The notes under the pieces: generated by a model
Told to the model about the DNA's origin: nothing
The model's database searches: none
What the model saw: only the letters and a program-made list of their open reading frames with translations
Part shown: positions 18,340 through 27,100 of the stretch, one piece after another
Layout of the letters: each line of letters begins with the position of its first letter
How positions within the stretch are numbered: the stretch's first letter is position 1
Assembly (NCBI GenBank): GCA_949738465.1
Contig: CATJBQ010000121.1
Location: 1-53,607, forward strand
Origin: an uncultured Lachnospiraceae bacterium
GTDB taxonomy: Bacteria; Bacillota; Clostridia; Lachnospirales; Lachnospiraceae
Direction: 5' to 3'
Length of the DNA: 53,607 nt
Program-made: the position numbers and the translations under genes

Positions 18340-19437
18340 ATGACAGGAAGAGAACGGCTTTTGGCTGCCCTGGACCGGAAATGTCCGGACCGGCTGCCGG
18401 TAACAACCCATCATCTGATGGAGTATTTTCTGAATACCTACATGGGTGGGTGCGACAACCAGACCTTTTTCCGTAAGATGGGGCTGGATCCCATTTTCTG
18501 GGTGGATGCTCCTGTGTACAGCCAGGAACAGCAGGAGAACTGGCGGATCGAGCAGGAGGAGATCAGCGATCCCCAGTACCGCACCATCCGCTACACCATT
18601 CACACACCGGTAAAGCCGCTGACCATGGTGCTGCAATACAATCAGTATACCCAGTGGCTGACAGAGCATCTCTTAAAGGAAAAGGAAGATATTGAGATCC
18701 TGGCGCGGTATATGCCAAGTCCCAGGGCGGAGAGAGAAGCTGTCAACCGGGCGGCCAGGGAGCATCCCGACTGTCTGATCCGCGGTACCGTGCCCTGCTT
18801 TGATCTTTTTGGGCAGCCGGGCTGCTGGCAGGACCTGGCCTGCATCTATGGGATCCAGGACCTGATCATGGAGACCTTTGACGATCCGGAATGGGTGAAG
18901 GAAGCCCTGGGGATCCTGCAGAGGCGGAAGCTGGACTATATTGAGACCCTGGATGGGTGCCACTATGACATTTTGGAGCTGGGGGGAGGGGATGCATCCA
19001 CCACGGTGATCTCCCCTGCGATCTTTGATGAATTTGTGGCGCCCTTTGACAGAACTGTGGTTGCCGCTGTCCAGGAAAAGGGGATCCGTGTGGTGTATCA
19101 TACCTGCGGAGGCATGATGCCGATCCTGGAAAATATTGCGGATATGGGGGTCAACGCCATGGAGACATTTACGCCGGTGGATATGGGCGGAGACGTGGAC
19201 CTGGCCAGGGCAAAAAAGAGGATCGGCCACAGAGTCTGTATGATCGGGGGCTTTGACCAGTTCCATTACTTTACCGGCTGCAACCCCCAGGATACCAGAA
19301 AAAAGGTCCGGCAGTGCTTTGAAGAGGCCGGAGAGGGAGGCGGATTTATTCTTTCTCCGTCAGACCACTTTTTTGACGCTGATCCGGAGCTGATCCGAGC
19401 CTTTGCAGATGAAGCGGCCCGTTGCATATATAAATAA
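18340..19437 (+). CDS. Uroporphyrinogen decarboxylase family protein, MtaA/CmuA-like
   Basis: A 365-residue URO-D fold (TIM barrel) protein beginning MTGRERLLAALDRKCPDRLP. It is unlikely to be the heme enzyme HemE. It carries an H-x-C motif (H254, C256 in YHTCGG) in the position of the zinc ligands of the corrinoid methyltransferases MtaA and CmuA. At the place of their third Cys it has LSPSDHFF with His343. Such proteins are frequent beside glycoside hydrolases in Lachnospiraceae, but their substrate is unknown. It sits between two GH38 genes in the same operon. Methyl transfer involving a methylated sugar or a corrinoid is only a hypothesis; no corrinoid-binding protein gene is visible nearby. 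Confidence 0.85.
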   Translation: MTGRERLLAALDRKCPDRLPVTTHHLMEYFLNTYMGGCDNQTFFRKMGLDPIFWVDAPVYSQEQQENWRIEQEEISDPQYRTIRYTIHTPVKPLTMVLQYNQYTQWLTEHLLKEKEDIEILARYMPSPRAEREAVNRAAREHPDCLIRGTVPCFDLFGQPGCWQDLACIYGIQDLIMETFDDPEWVKEALGILQRRKLDYIETLDGCHYDILELGGGDASTTVISPAIFDEFVAPFDRTVVAAVQEKGIRVVYHTCGGMMPILENIADMGVNAMETFTPVDMGGDVDLARAKKRIGHRVCMIGGFDQFHYFTGCNPQDTRKKVRQCFEEAGEGGGFILSPSDHFFDADPELIRAFADEAARCIYK

Positions 19438-19442
19438 AGACG

Positions 19443-19481
19443 TATGACAGATAAGACATATGACAGAAAAGATGTATGACA
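19443..19481 (+). repeat. Three direct repeats of TATGACA at 16-bp spacing
   Basis: TATGACA occurs at 19443, 19459 and 19475, exactly 16 bp apart, with flanking similarity (ATAAG/AAAAG). It fills the 63-bp gap between the URO-D gene and the second GH38 gene. It may be a slippage product or a binding array; there is no further evidence. Confidence 0.7.
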
Positions 19482-19500
19482 TCAGGGAGGTGTTTACAAA

Positions 19501-22341
19501 ATGGAACAATATCTGGAAATGAAACGAAACGCAAACGATCACTACTGGGCCCAGAGGATTCTCACCCAGATGGGGTATCTCTACAAGGTGATGGAGGCAG
19601 AAGAGTGTGAGGTTCCGATCCAGCTGCGGGATACGGAGGTCTGGCTGTACGACGCATACAAACGAGAGGGCTGTATCACAAGGGCGGCGGCTGAGAGAGC
19701 AGAGGAGATGTTAAAGGGGCTGGAGGCAGATGCCAGGCGCTACCGTATCATGTTTGCCGGCCACGCCCACATTGACATGAACTGGATGTGGGGCTTTCAG
19801 GAGACGGTGAACCTAACGATTGATACCTTCCAGACCATGCTGGATCTGATGGAGGAGTACCCGGAATTTACCTTCTCCCAGTCTCAGGCCTCGGTGTATC
19901 AGATCATTGAAAAATACTGCCCGTCCATGCTTCCTGCGATCCGCAGACGGGTTTTGGAGGGGAGATGGGAGGTGACCGCCTCCACCTGGGTAGAGCTTGA
20001 CAAAAATATGAGCGGGACGGAGAGCATGTGCCGTCATATTCTCTATACCAAGGAGTATCTGTCCGGGCTTCTGGGAATCTCTCCGGATTCTTTGGAGCTG
20101 GATTTTGAACCGGATACCTTCGGGCACAGTGAATGTATACCGGAGATCCTTCATCAGGGCGGTGTGAAATATTACTACCACTGCCGTGGGTCTGAAACCT
20201 GCTCCCTCTACCGCTGGCGGGCTCCCTCCGGAAAGGAGGTCCTGGTAAACCGGGACGATGCCTGGTATCTGGGGCCGGTGGAATATGACCGCATACTCCG
20301 GCTGCCCCGGTACAGCAGGGAGAACCACTGCAGCCTGCTTCTGTATGTGTACGGCGTGGGCGACCATGGCGGAGGACCCACCAGACGCGACATAGAGCGG
20401 ATCATGGATATGAAGCAGTGGCCTTATATGCCAAACATATGTTTTGGTACATTCCATGAATTTTTCCATGAGATCGAGAAGGAAAAGGAAAACTTCCCTG
20501 TGGTGGATTCGGAGCTTAATTTTGTACTGACCGGGTGCTATACCACCCAGTCCAGGATCAAGCTGGCAAACCGCACCGGGGAGGATAAGTTGTATGATGC
20601 GGAGGCCCTCTTTGTGGCCAGCAGGCCCCGGGAGGAGATGGCAGATCAGGGGAGGGAGGCTTTCGGGCAGGCTTGGAAAAAGGTGCTGTTCAATCAGTTT
20701 CATGATATCCTTCCCGGCTCCGGTGTGATCGAGACCCGGGAGTATGCCATGGGCCAGTTTCAGGAGGCGATGTCCTACTGCGGCGGTTACGCCAACCGGG
20801 CCATGAAGGCCATTAGTGAGCGGATCGATACGACCCTGTGGGGCGGAGCAGGAAGCGGCGATTCCCGCTCCGAGGGTGCAGGCGCAGGCTATGGCACGGG
20901 CATTACCACCGGGCAGTGGGGGAACGCCGGCAGTAATGCGTTTGGCTTCACCAACACACACAGAGGCAGCGGAGACACTCGTGTATACACGATCTTTAAT
21001 ACGACCCAGTATGACAGGCGGGAGCTTGCGGTCGTTACCCTGTGGGACTGGGAGTACCCGGAGGAAGAGATCTCCGTCCTCAATAAGGACATGGAGAAGC
21101 TTCCGGTACAGATCCTGGAACAGGGCGCCCATTACTGGCAGCACCAGTATATCAAGCTGGCCTTCCCTGCCGCCGTGCCGGCCTTTGGATATGATACCTA
21201 CTGCATCCGGAGGGAACCGCTGGCCTCTGAGCCCCTGCCGCCCTTTACGGACCCGCGGGTACACCGGATGGAGGACGGGTGTATTGTTCTTGAAAATGAT
21301 GAGATCTGCGGCCTCTTTGACTCCGAGACCATGAAGCTCATTTCCCTGACAGACAAAAGGACCGGGGAGGAATTGTTAAAAGAGCCGGCAGGGTACTTCC
21401 GTTTCGTGGAGGAGGATGACGAAAATGCTATGACAGCCTGGATCGTGGGCGGCTATACCAGGGTTGTTGATATAAACAAAACTGTGCCGGTGCGCGTGGT
21501 GGAGCGGCATCCGGAGGGGCTGCGCCGATGGCTGACGTATGAGATGAGGTTCCGGGAATCCTCCATGAAGGTGAAGGTGATCCTGGATGCGGGCAGCAGG
21601 ATGTTCCGGTTTGAGGTGCAGGTGGATTGGCATGAGATCGGAAGAAAGGGCGGCTCTATCCCACAGCTTCAGTTCTATGTTCCAGCAGGATATGAGGTGA
21701 AGGATTACCTCTACGACATTCCGGCTGGCTGTAAGGAGCGGGAGGCCTTTGGCCATGATGTTCCCGGCATTTATTTCCAGGCAGCGGTACCGGCCGGGGA
21801 CAGGGGCTGTCTGATGCTCACCAGTAATTGCAAATACGGCTACAGGGGGACAGACCAGGCAATGATCCTGGATCTGATCCGAAGTGCGTACGATCCGGAT
21901 CCCTACCCGGAGCTTGGGATCCACACCATGGAGCTGGGCCTGGGAGTCCAGGAGAAGGCTGAGTGGGGGCAGTTGTCAGAGGCCGGCTGCCGGTTCTCAC
22001 ATCCCCTGTATCCTTACTCCACCACCATCCATAAAGGAGAGATGGCAGCAGAGCACAGCTTTCTGAGGGTGGAAGGAAATGTGAAGGTTGCCGCATGGAA
22101 GCTGGGAGAAAAGGAGGATTCCTGGATTTTGCGGCTGTATCACAGCCAGAGCTTTCCGGAAAAGGGAAGGGTAACGACAGACAGAGCCATTGTCCGGGCG
22201 GGATTTGCGGATCTTCTGGAGAATTTCCGCGACGGAGAGATGCTGGAGGTTGACACAGACGGCAGTGTATCCTTTGAAATTCCGGCCTGCAGTCTTCGGA
22301 CAATCAAGCTGACATTTGAAAGCAATGCAACGGATTGCTGA
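19501..22341 (+). CDS. Alpha-mannosidase-like glycosidase, GH38 (second paralogue)
   Basis: A 946-residue cytoplasmic GH38 enzyme, divergent from the first. Its catalytic set is complete: GHAHIDMNW (H90, D92), nucleophile D205 in EPDTFGHS, and HDILPGS (H401, D402). The N-terminal domain is about 150 residues shorter than in the first enzyme. Between the helical and beta-sandwich domains (about residues 447-495) there is an unusual Gly/Ser-rich low-complexity insert. The ATG at 19501 follows GGGAGGTG by nine bases. The divergent sequence suggests another linkage or glycan branch (for example alpha-1,2 versus alpha-1,3/1,6), which cannot be read from the sequence. Confidence 0.9.
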   Translation: MEQYLEMKRNANDHYWAQRILTQMGYLYKVMEAEECEVPIQLRDTEVWLYDAYKREGCITRAAAERAEEMLKGLEADARRYRIMFAGHAHIDMNWMWGFQETVNLTIDTFQTMLDLMEEYPEFTFSQSQASVYQIIEKYCPSMLPAIRRRVLEGRWEVTASTWVELDKNMSGTESMCRHILYTKEYLSGLLGISPDSLELDFEPDTFGHSECIPEILHQGGVKYYYHCRGSETCSLYRWRAPSGKEVLVNRDDAWYLGPVEYDRILRLPRYSRENHCSLLLYVYGVGDHGGGPTRRDIERIMDMKQWPYMPNICFGTFHEFFHEIEKEKENFPVVDSELNFVLTGCYTTQSRIKLANRTGEDKLYDAEALFVASRPREEMADQGREAFGQAWKKVLFNQFHDILPGSGVIETREYAMGQFQEAMSYCGGYANRAMKAISERIDTTLWGGAGSGDSRSEGAGAGYGTGITTGQWGNAGSNAFGFTNTHRGSGDTRVYTIFNTTQYDRRELAVVTLWDWEYPEEEISVLNKDMEKLPVQILEQGAHYWQHQYIKLAFPAAVPAFGYDTYCIRREPLASEPLPPFTDPRVHRMEDGCIVLENDEICGLFDSETMKLISLTDKRTGEELLKEPAGYFRFVEEDDENAMTAWIVGGYTRVVDINKTVPVRVVERHPEGLRRWLTYEMRFRESSMKVKVILDAGSRMFRFEVQVDWHEIGRKGGSIPQLQFYVPAGYEVKDYLYDIPAGCKEREAFGHDVPGIYFQAAVPAGDRGCLMLTSNCKYGYRGTDQAMILDLIRSAYDPDPYPELGIHTMELGLGVQEKAEWGQLSEAGCRFSHPLYPYSTTIHKGEMAAEHSFLRVEGNVKVAAWKLGEKEDSWILRLYHSQSFPEKGRVTTDRAIVRAGFADLLENFRDGEMLEVDTDGSVSFEIPACSLRTIKLTFESNATDC

Positions 22342-22365
22342 GAAAAAATGCGGGAGGTATCGAAT

Positions 22366-23466
22366 ATGCGAAGCAGAGAGCGGATCAATCAGACCATTGC
22401 CGGAAAGAACACCGGCGCAAATGCATTCTGGGTGGGCCATCCCACCGATGAAGCAAAAGCAATCTATTATCAGGCAACAGGTATCCAGGAGCAGGAAGCC
22501 ACAGAGCAGGAGATCAAAAACGACCTTGCCAGCAAAACGAAGAATTACACCAAGAAAGCAGGTATCCCGGAGATCGACTTCAACTTGAAAATCGGTTCCG
22601 ATATGGTCTGGATCAGTCCGGAGCTGGATTTAAATGCCTGGCAGCATCCGGAAGGGCTGCCCATGTGGGACAGCTTTACCGAGGATCACAAAAGCTTAAA
22701 CAGCGGGTGTATTTTTGCGGAGTGCGAGGATGTAGACGAGATCGAACGATTCCCCTGGCCCAACCCGGATTATCTGGATTTTTCCAGGAGCCTTTCAGAC
22801 ACCAGATATGCCTTTGACAAGGGGCTGGCGGTATTTGGCGGCATGTGGTGCCCTTTTTTCCATGTGATGTGTAATTTCTTCGGAATGGAGAATTACTTTG
22901 TGAAAATGTATACGGACCCGGAGGTGATCCATGCGGCCACCAGGAAAATCGTTGATTTTTACCTGGTAACCAATGGGCGGTATCTGGACGTGGCAGCTCC
23001 CTGTTTAAGCGCGGCGTTTTTCGGAAACGATCTGGGCAGCCAGTTAAGCCTTTTGATCAGCCCGGAGAGCTTCGATGAATTCATACTGCCCTACATGCAG
23101 GAAATCATCGACCAGATCAAGGGGAAGGGCCTGAAGGTAGCCATGCACTCCTGCGGCTCCATCGATATGATTATCCCAAGGCTTTTAGATGCGGGCGTGG
23201 ATATCCTCCATCCCCTGCAGGCCAAGGCCGCCGGGATGGACGCGGAGAACCTGGCCCGGAAATACGGCGGGAAGGTAACGTTTTTGGGTGGCGTAGATAC
23301 CCAGCAGCTTCTTCCCTTCGGGACGCCGGAAGAGGTCAGGGCGGAGGTGCGTAGGCTGAAAGACCTTTTTGGCGGAAACTTTATCGTATCCCCCAGCCAC
23401 GAGGCGCTTTTGCCCAACGTACCCTTTGAAAACGTCATCGCCATGAGCGAGGCGGCGAAGGAATAA
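22366..23466 (+). CDS. Uroporphyrinogen decarboxylase family protein, MtaA/CmuA-like (second)
   Basis: A 366-residue URO-D fold protein. The frame is open from an ATG at 22348, but GGGAGG at 22352-22357 points to the ATG at 22366 (MRSRERINQTIAGKN). It has the H-x-C zinc-type motif (H261, C263 in MHSCGS) and IVSPSHE with His345 near the C-terminus, the same arrangement as the paralogue at 18340. The sequence is clearly diverged from that paralogue, so this is not a recent tandem duplication. It is the last gene of the ABC/GH38 operon. A cofactor-dependent methyltransferase activity is possible but unproven. Confidence 0.85.
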   Translation: MRSRERINQTIAGKNTGANAFWVGHPTDEAKAIYYQATGIQEQEATEQEIKNDLASKTKNYTKKAGIPEIDFNLKIGSDMVWISPELDLNAWQHPEGLPMWDSFTEDHKSLNSGCIFAECEDVDEIERFPWPNPDYLDFSRSLSDTRYAFDKGLAVFGGMWCPFFHVMCNFFGMENYFVKMYTDPEVIHAATRKIVDFYLVTNGRYLDVAAPCLSAAFFGNDLGSQLSLLISPESFDEFILPYMQEIIDQIKGKGLKVAMHSCGSIDMIIPRLLDAGVDILHPLQAKAAGMDAENLARKYGGKVTFLGGVDTQQLLPFGTPEEVRAEVRRLKDLFGGNFIVSPSHEALLPNVPFENVIAMSEAAKE

Positions 23467-23541
23467 AAGACGGACCTTCTGCTGCTGGATGAGCCTGTCA
23501 ACGGGCTGGATCCGGCAGAAGAACTGGTGTTTGATCTTTGA
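23467..23541 (+). pseudogene. Fragment of an ABC transporter ATPase (Walker B region)
   Basis: Directly after the preceding stop codon, the frame reads TDLLLLDEPVNGLDPAEE, the Walker B and D-loop of an ABC ATPase, and then terminates. Nothing else of the gene remains. It is fused without a gap to a histidine kinase remnant. Confidence 0.75.
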
Positions 23542-23785
23542 AAATCCGGTATCGGAAACCAGCCGTCCGGATCCGGAACAGATTTTTGAACGGTTTTACA
23601 AGGCAGACTCAGCCCGGCGGAAAGGCTCCTCCGGGCTGGGTTTGTTTATTGTGAAGGAACTGGCAGAACGGCTGGGGATCGGCGTGCATGCGGAACTTTC
23701 GGGGGATTGGCTGCGGATTGTGTTAAAGCTTCGGGAAGGGGATGCCGGCCAAAAAAATTACAAAAACAGCATAAATTATTTCTAA
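23534..23785 (+). pseudogene. C-terminal fragment of a sensor histidine kinase
   Basis: The frame encodes FENPVSETSRPDPEQIFERF, then FYKADSARRKGSSGLGLFIV and KELAERLG. These are the F-box and G2-box of an HATPase_c domain of the kind found in antibiotic-responsive two-component systems. The N-box, dimerisation and sensor parts are absent, and there is no start signal. With the ATPase fragment before it, this suggests that a two-component system/ABC transporter cassette once stood here and was deleted internally. Confidence 0.8.
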
Positions 23786-23806
23786 CAACAATCTATGGAT
23801 TTCGGC

Positions 23807-23812
23807 TATAAT
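23807..23812 (+). promoter_or_regulatory. Candidate -10 box for the riboswitch transcript
   Basis: TATAAT lies 32 bases before the conserved GGTGCC element of the cobalamin riboswitch. No good -35 is seen at 16-18 nt, so the promoter call is moderate. Confidence 0.45.
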
Positions 23813-23834
23813 AACGAAAGGAATAATTTCATAA

Positions 23835-24015
23835 AAGCAATATGGTGCCTATCGCTGTGATAGGAGAATTGGGAAGTATCGGTGTGAATCCGACGCAACA
23901 GCCATTACTGTGATTGACGAAGAAAAGAACCGTATGCCATTGGAGCCACTGCTCTTGAGAAGGCGTTCTTTTTCGGCAAAGCCGTAAGTCATAAGCCAGG
24001 AAACCAGCCATAGTT
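23835..24015 (+). promoter_or_regulatory. Cobalamin (B12) riboswitch
   Basis: The conserved elements occur in the right order and spacing: GGTGCC at 23844, GGGAAG at 23871, GGTGTGAATCC at 23881 (family GGTGNNAATCC), GCAACAGCC then ACTGTGA from 23895, a variable arm, and AGCCAGGAAACCAGCC at 23994-24009 (family GCCAGGAGACCNGCC). The RNA is expected to bind adenosyl- or related cobalamin and reduce expression of the downstream gene. The next gene is a 1473-aa surface protein at 24197. Confidence 0.9.
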
Positions 24016-24066
24016 GTTAGGATGAAGCGTGTACCTTTGGGCAAACGGAGGGTATGGCTGTTTTTT
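24005..24066 (+). terminator. Terminator adjoining the riboswitch (expression platform)
   Basis: CAGCCATA (24005-24012) pairs with TATGGCTG (24053-24060), followed by TTTTTT. The 5' arm overlaps the last conserved bases of the aptamer (ACCAGCC), so aptamer folding and terminator formation can influence each other. Confidence 0.7.
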
Positions 24067-24082
24067 GAATTTATGGGAATTT

Positions 24083-24124
24083 AAAAATACCGCTTTCTCT
24101 TGGCAGGGGAAGCGGTATTTTTTT
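24083..24124 (+). terminator. Second terminator in the riboswitch leader
   Basis: AAAAATACCGCTT (24083-24095) and AAGCGGTATTTTT (24110-24122) form a 13-bp stem ending in a run of T. It lies between the first terminator and the gene at 24197, so transcripts have to pass two intrinsic terminators. Confidence 0.75.
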
Positions 24125-24196
24125 AGGGAAGAAATCAATACGCATAAGCGTTTCAACATAGATAAATAAAAAAATAAAAAAGGAGATGAAAAGCGA

Positions 24197-27100
24197 ATGA
24201 AGAAAAGAAAAAAAGGGTTTGGACGGTTTCTTGCATTGCTGATGACGGTTATGATGACCGTCGGTATGCTGCCAACATCTGCATTTGCAACGGCAGGCGA
24301 CGGCAGGACAGCGATTTCCGGCGCGGCTGATTTTCCTATGGAAATAAAAGAAGGGGAGACGTATGTCCTCACAACAGATCTCACGCTTAGCGCCGACCAG
24401 CAGATTACAACCATCGCCGGCACCCTGGATGGGCAGGGACACACCATAACCTTAAGCGGCAAGGCCCTGGCCGATACGGTGACGGGGACGATCCAGAACC
24501 TGGGAGTGGCGGGTACGGTGAGTGGAACGGAAAATATGGGAAGCTTTGCCATGCATTTTAATGGAAGGATTTGGAACTGCTTTTCCAAGGTAACGGTAGC
24601 CATAAGCGGGTGGTCTGGCGAGGGGGCCGGATTTGCAGCCGGTGTGACTGGTGGTGAAATATGTAATAGTTTTTTTGCCGGCACTGCGAACGGAGGCTTT
24701 GGCCCAGCGTTTACGATTGGAGAAAACGGTTCTACGATTAGCCTTAACCATGCCGTTGCTGCAAAGGAAGGCAGTTATGGAAATCATTATATGGGCAGTA
24801 CGAATGTAAAAGAGTGTTATCGAATAGGCGACGAGAAGGTTCCCTCCTGGGCAGAAGCCATAGACATCCTAAACACAGACATTCCCGATACCGGTTACCA
24901 GTGGGTGCTCCTGGAAGGCGCGGATCTGCCCTCACTGCAGGATAAAAACAGTGCGGGAGTAAACCGCTCTGCCCTGGAGAGGGCAATTGAGGAAGCCAGC
25001 CGTCTTGTTCCGGAAAAAGACAAATATACGGAAAGCTCCTGGAAAGCGGTAGAGGATGCGCTGGCAGCCGCAAAGGCGGCGCCGGAGGACGCAGACCAGG
25101 CGGCGGTAAACGTGGCGGTAAGGGCATTGAATGACGCGGTGAAGGGCCTTGTCCGTCAAAGGCCGGCGACGCCGGTGGCATTGCCCACGGACGGAAGTTT
25201 GATTGAGATTTCTTCCGCAGCCGAACTGGCAGATATAGATAATACAGCCGGAAAATATTATGTCCTGACACAGGATATTACCCTGGGGACCTCTTATCAA
25301 AGCTGGATGACAGGAGAGTTCCAGGGAGTCCTGGATGGCCAGGGACACACCATTACCTTTGACAAGAAGACAAGATTATTTGGCTCAGGCACTATGGGAA
25401 ACATTGGAGAGGATGGGGTCATCCAGAATATTTCGTTCCAAGGCACTTTGGGGAACATAACATCCGACGGGGAAGGCTTTCTGGGAAGAACCATGAAGGG
25501 AGCCATATTGAACTGCAGTTCGAATATAACGCAGGCGCAGAGCGGTAAGTTCAGCGGTTTTGCCCAGTCTCTGGACGGCGGTGTCATTTCCAACTGCTAT
25601 GTAACAGGCGCCCCCGCCTACGCCTTTGTATCGGCAAAAAATTCCGGCAGCATCCTAAGCTCCTACTGGGAGCAGGGGATCAGTAACCCGGTTTCCATGG
25701 ATACGGGCAGCGCGGTTCCCGGAAAAGAAATGCGCACCCTGGAATTTGTCCAGATCATGAACCAGGGCAGAGGGGCCAACGGCAGAGAATGGGGCCAGAA
25801 CAGCGACGGTTACCCCTATTTTGGGCCGGATCTTCCCTATACCGAGCCGGGCTCAGAGCCTTCTGAATATAAGATGGCCTTTACTCCCAACGGTGGAACA
25901 GCGCAGCTTCTGGAGGACGGAACCCTGACGGTGCTTTTGGGCGATGTAGACAGTTTTAAGTATGCGGGATATCTGTCGATTGCCGGTTATTCCGTTCCGG
26001 CAGGATACAAAATCCAGTGGGGATCCAGCGATGGGGATATCCGCACGGATTTGGACGATGGGCATTTGAATGTGGCGAAAGCAGGCGAGGCCCTGATTAC
26101 GGCAACCCTGGCAGATGCGGACGGCAATCCGGTAAAAACACTCTCCACATTGAAGGTTACGGTATTGGCCGGGAACGTGCAGGATATCAAGCTATACATC
26201 GACGGAAAGGATGTGACAAACGGCAGCTTTACGGTTGCCGGATCAGAGTGGAAGTCCATTGCCGTGAAAGCAAAATACGATGATGGCAGCCAGGAATACC
26301 GCGATATTACATATTCCCAGTTTACCTTTGTATCCTCGGACGAGGCGTATATCTTCAAGGAACCCCAGTACTCCTCCTTCCATTTTGAAAAACCGGGTAC
26401 CGCTTCCATTACGGTAGCCTATCGGGGGAATTCTGCCGTAAAAGCCATGGTAAACCTGACCTCCACCTATGTGGAAGCAAAATCCATCACACCGGGTATC
26501 GCGGGAACCTACACCATTCACGGGCGCAATGCCAACGACTGGCAGAGCTCGCCTCCCAGGTTCAATCCGGAGTACAATGGCGTGACGATAGAACCGGCCA
26601 ACGCCAGCTATAACAGTGCCGATTATTACACTGTTACCAGCTCTGATCCAAAGATTGGCCTCTGGTTTGAGGGCGGCTATGTCCCTGTTGGGGCTGGAAC
26701 CGTAACCTACACGGCCACCCATACGGATCCCCGGAATGGGAAGACGATTACCGGAAGCTCCAAGGTGGTTTACCAATACGAAAATCCCCTTACCGGCTTT
26801 GCCATCAAAGAGAGCTCCTTTACCATGAAGGCCAATGGGGAGCTGGCGCTTCCCATCCGGTATACCGGCCAGAAGGATGCGGACGGATGGAACATTACAG
26901 AGCCGTCTGTCGTGTGGAGCTACAGCAAGGATGGCATTGTAGAGATCAGCCGTAAAAATACAAACGGTTACTGGAAGCGGAACGAATCTGCGCCGGATAA
27001 CAATATGTTCGTTGTGGATACGAAATATACCCTCTATGCATTGGAGGAAGGCAGCGTTACCGTGACAGGCACGCCCAGGGATACCACCGGCGGGGCGAAG

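Noticed and set aside
19813-21264. Long open frame (483 codons) on the minus strand inside the second GH38 gene
   Set aside because: It is antisense to a gene with complete GH38 catalytic motifs, its translation shows no recognisable domain, and it has no ribosome-binding site. It is a codon-bias shadow.
18340-23466. Heme biosynthesis enzyme HemE for the two URO-D proteins
   Set aside because: Both have the H-x-C zinc-type motif of the methyltransferase branch and lie in a sugar operon without other heme genes.
23489-23785. A short intact gene of 98 codons
   Set aside because: Only the C-terminal end of a histidine kinase is encoded, without start context or the domains needed for function, so it was called a remnant.
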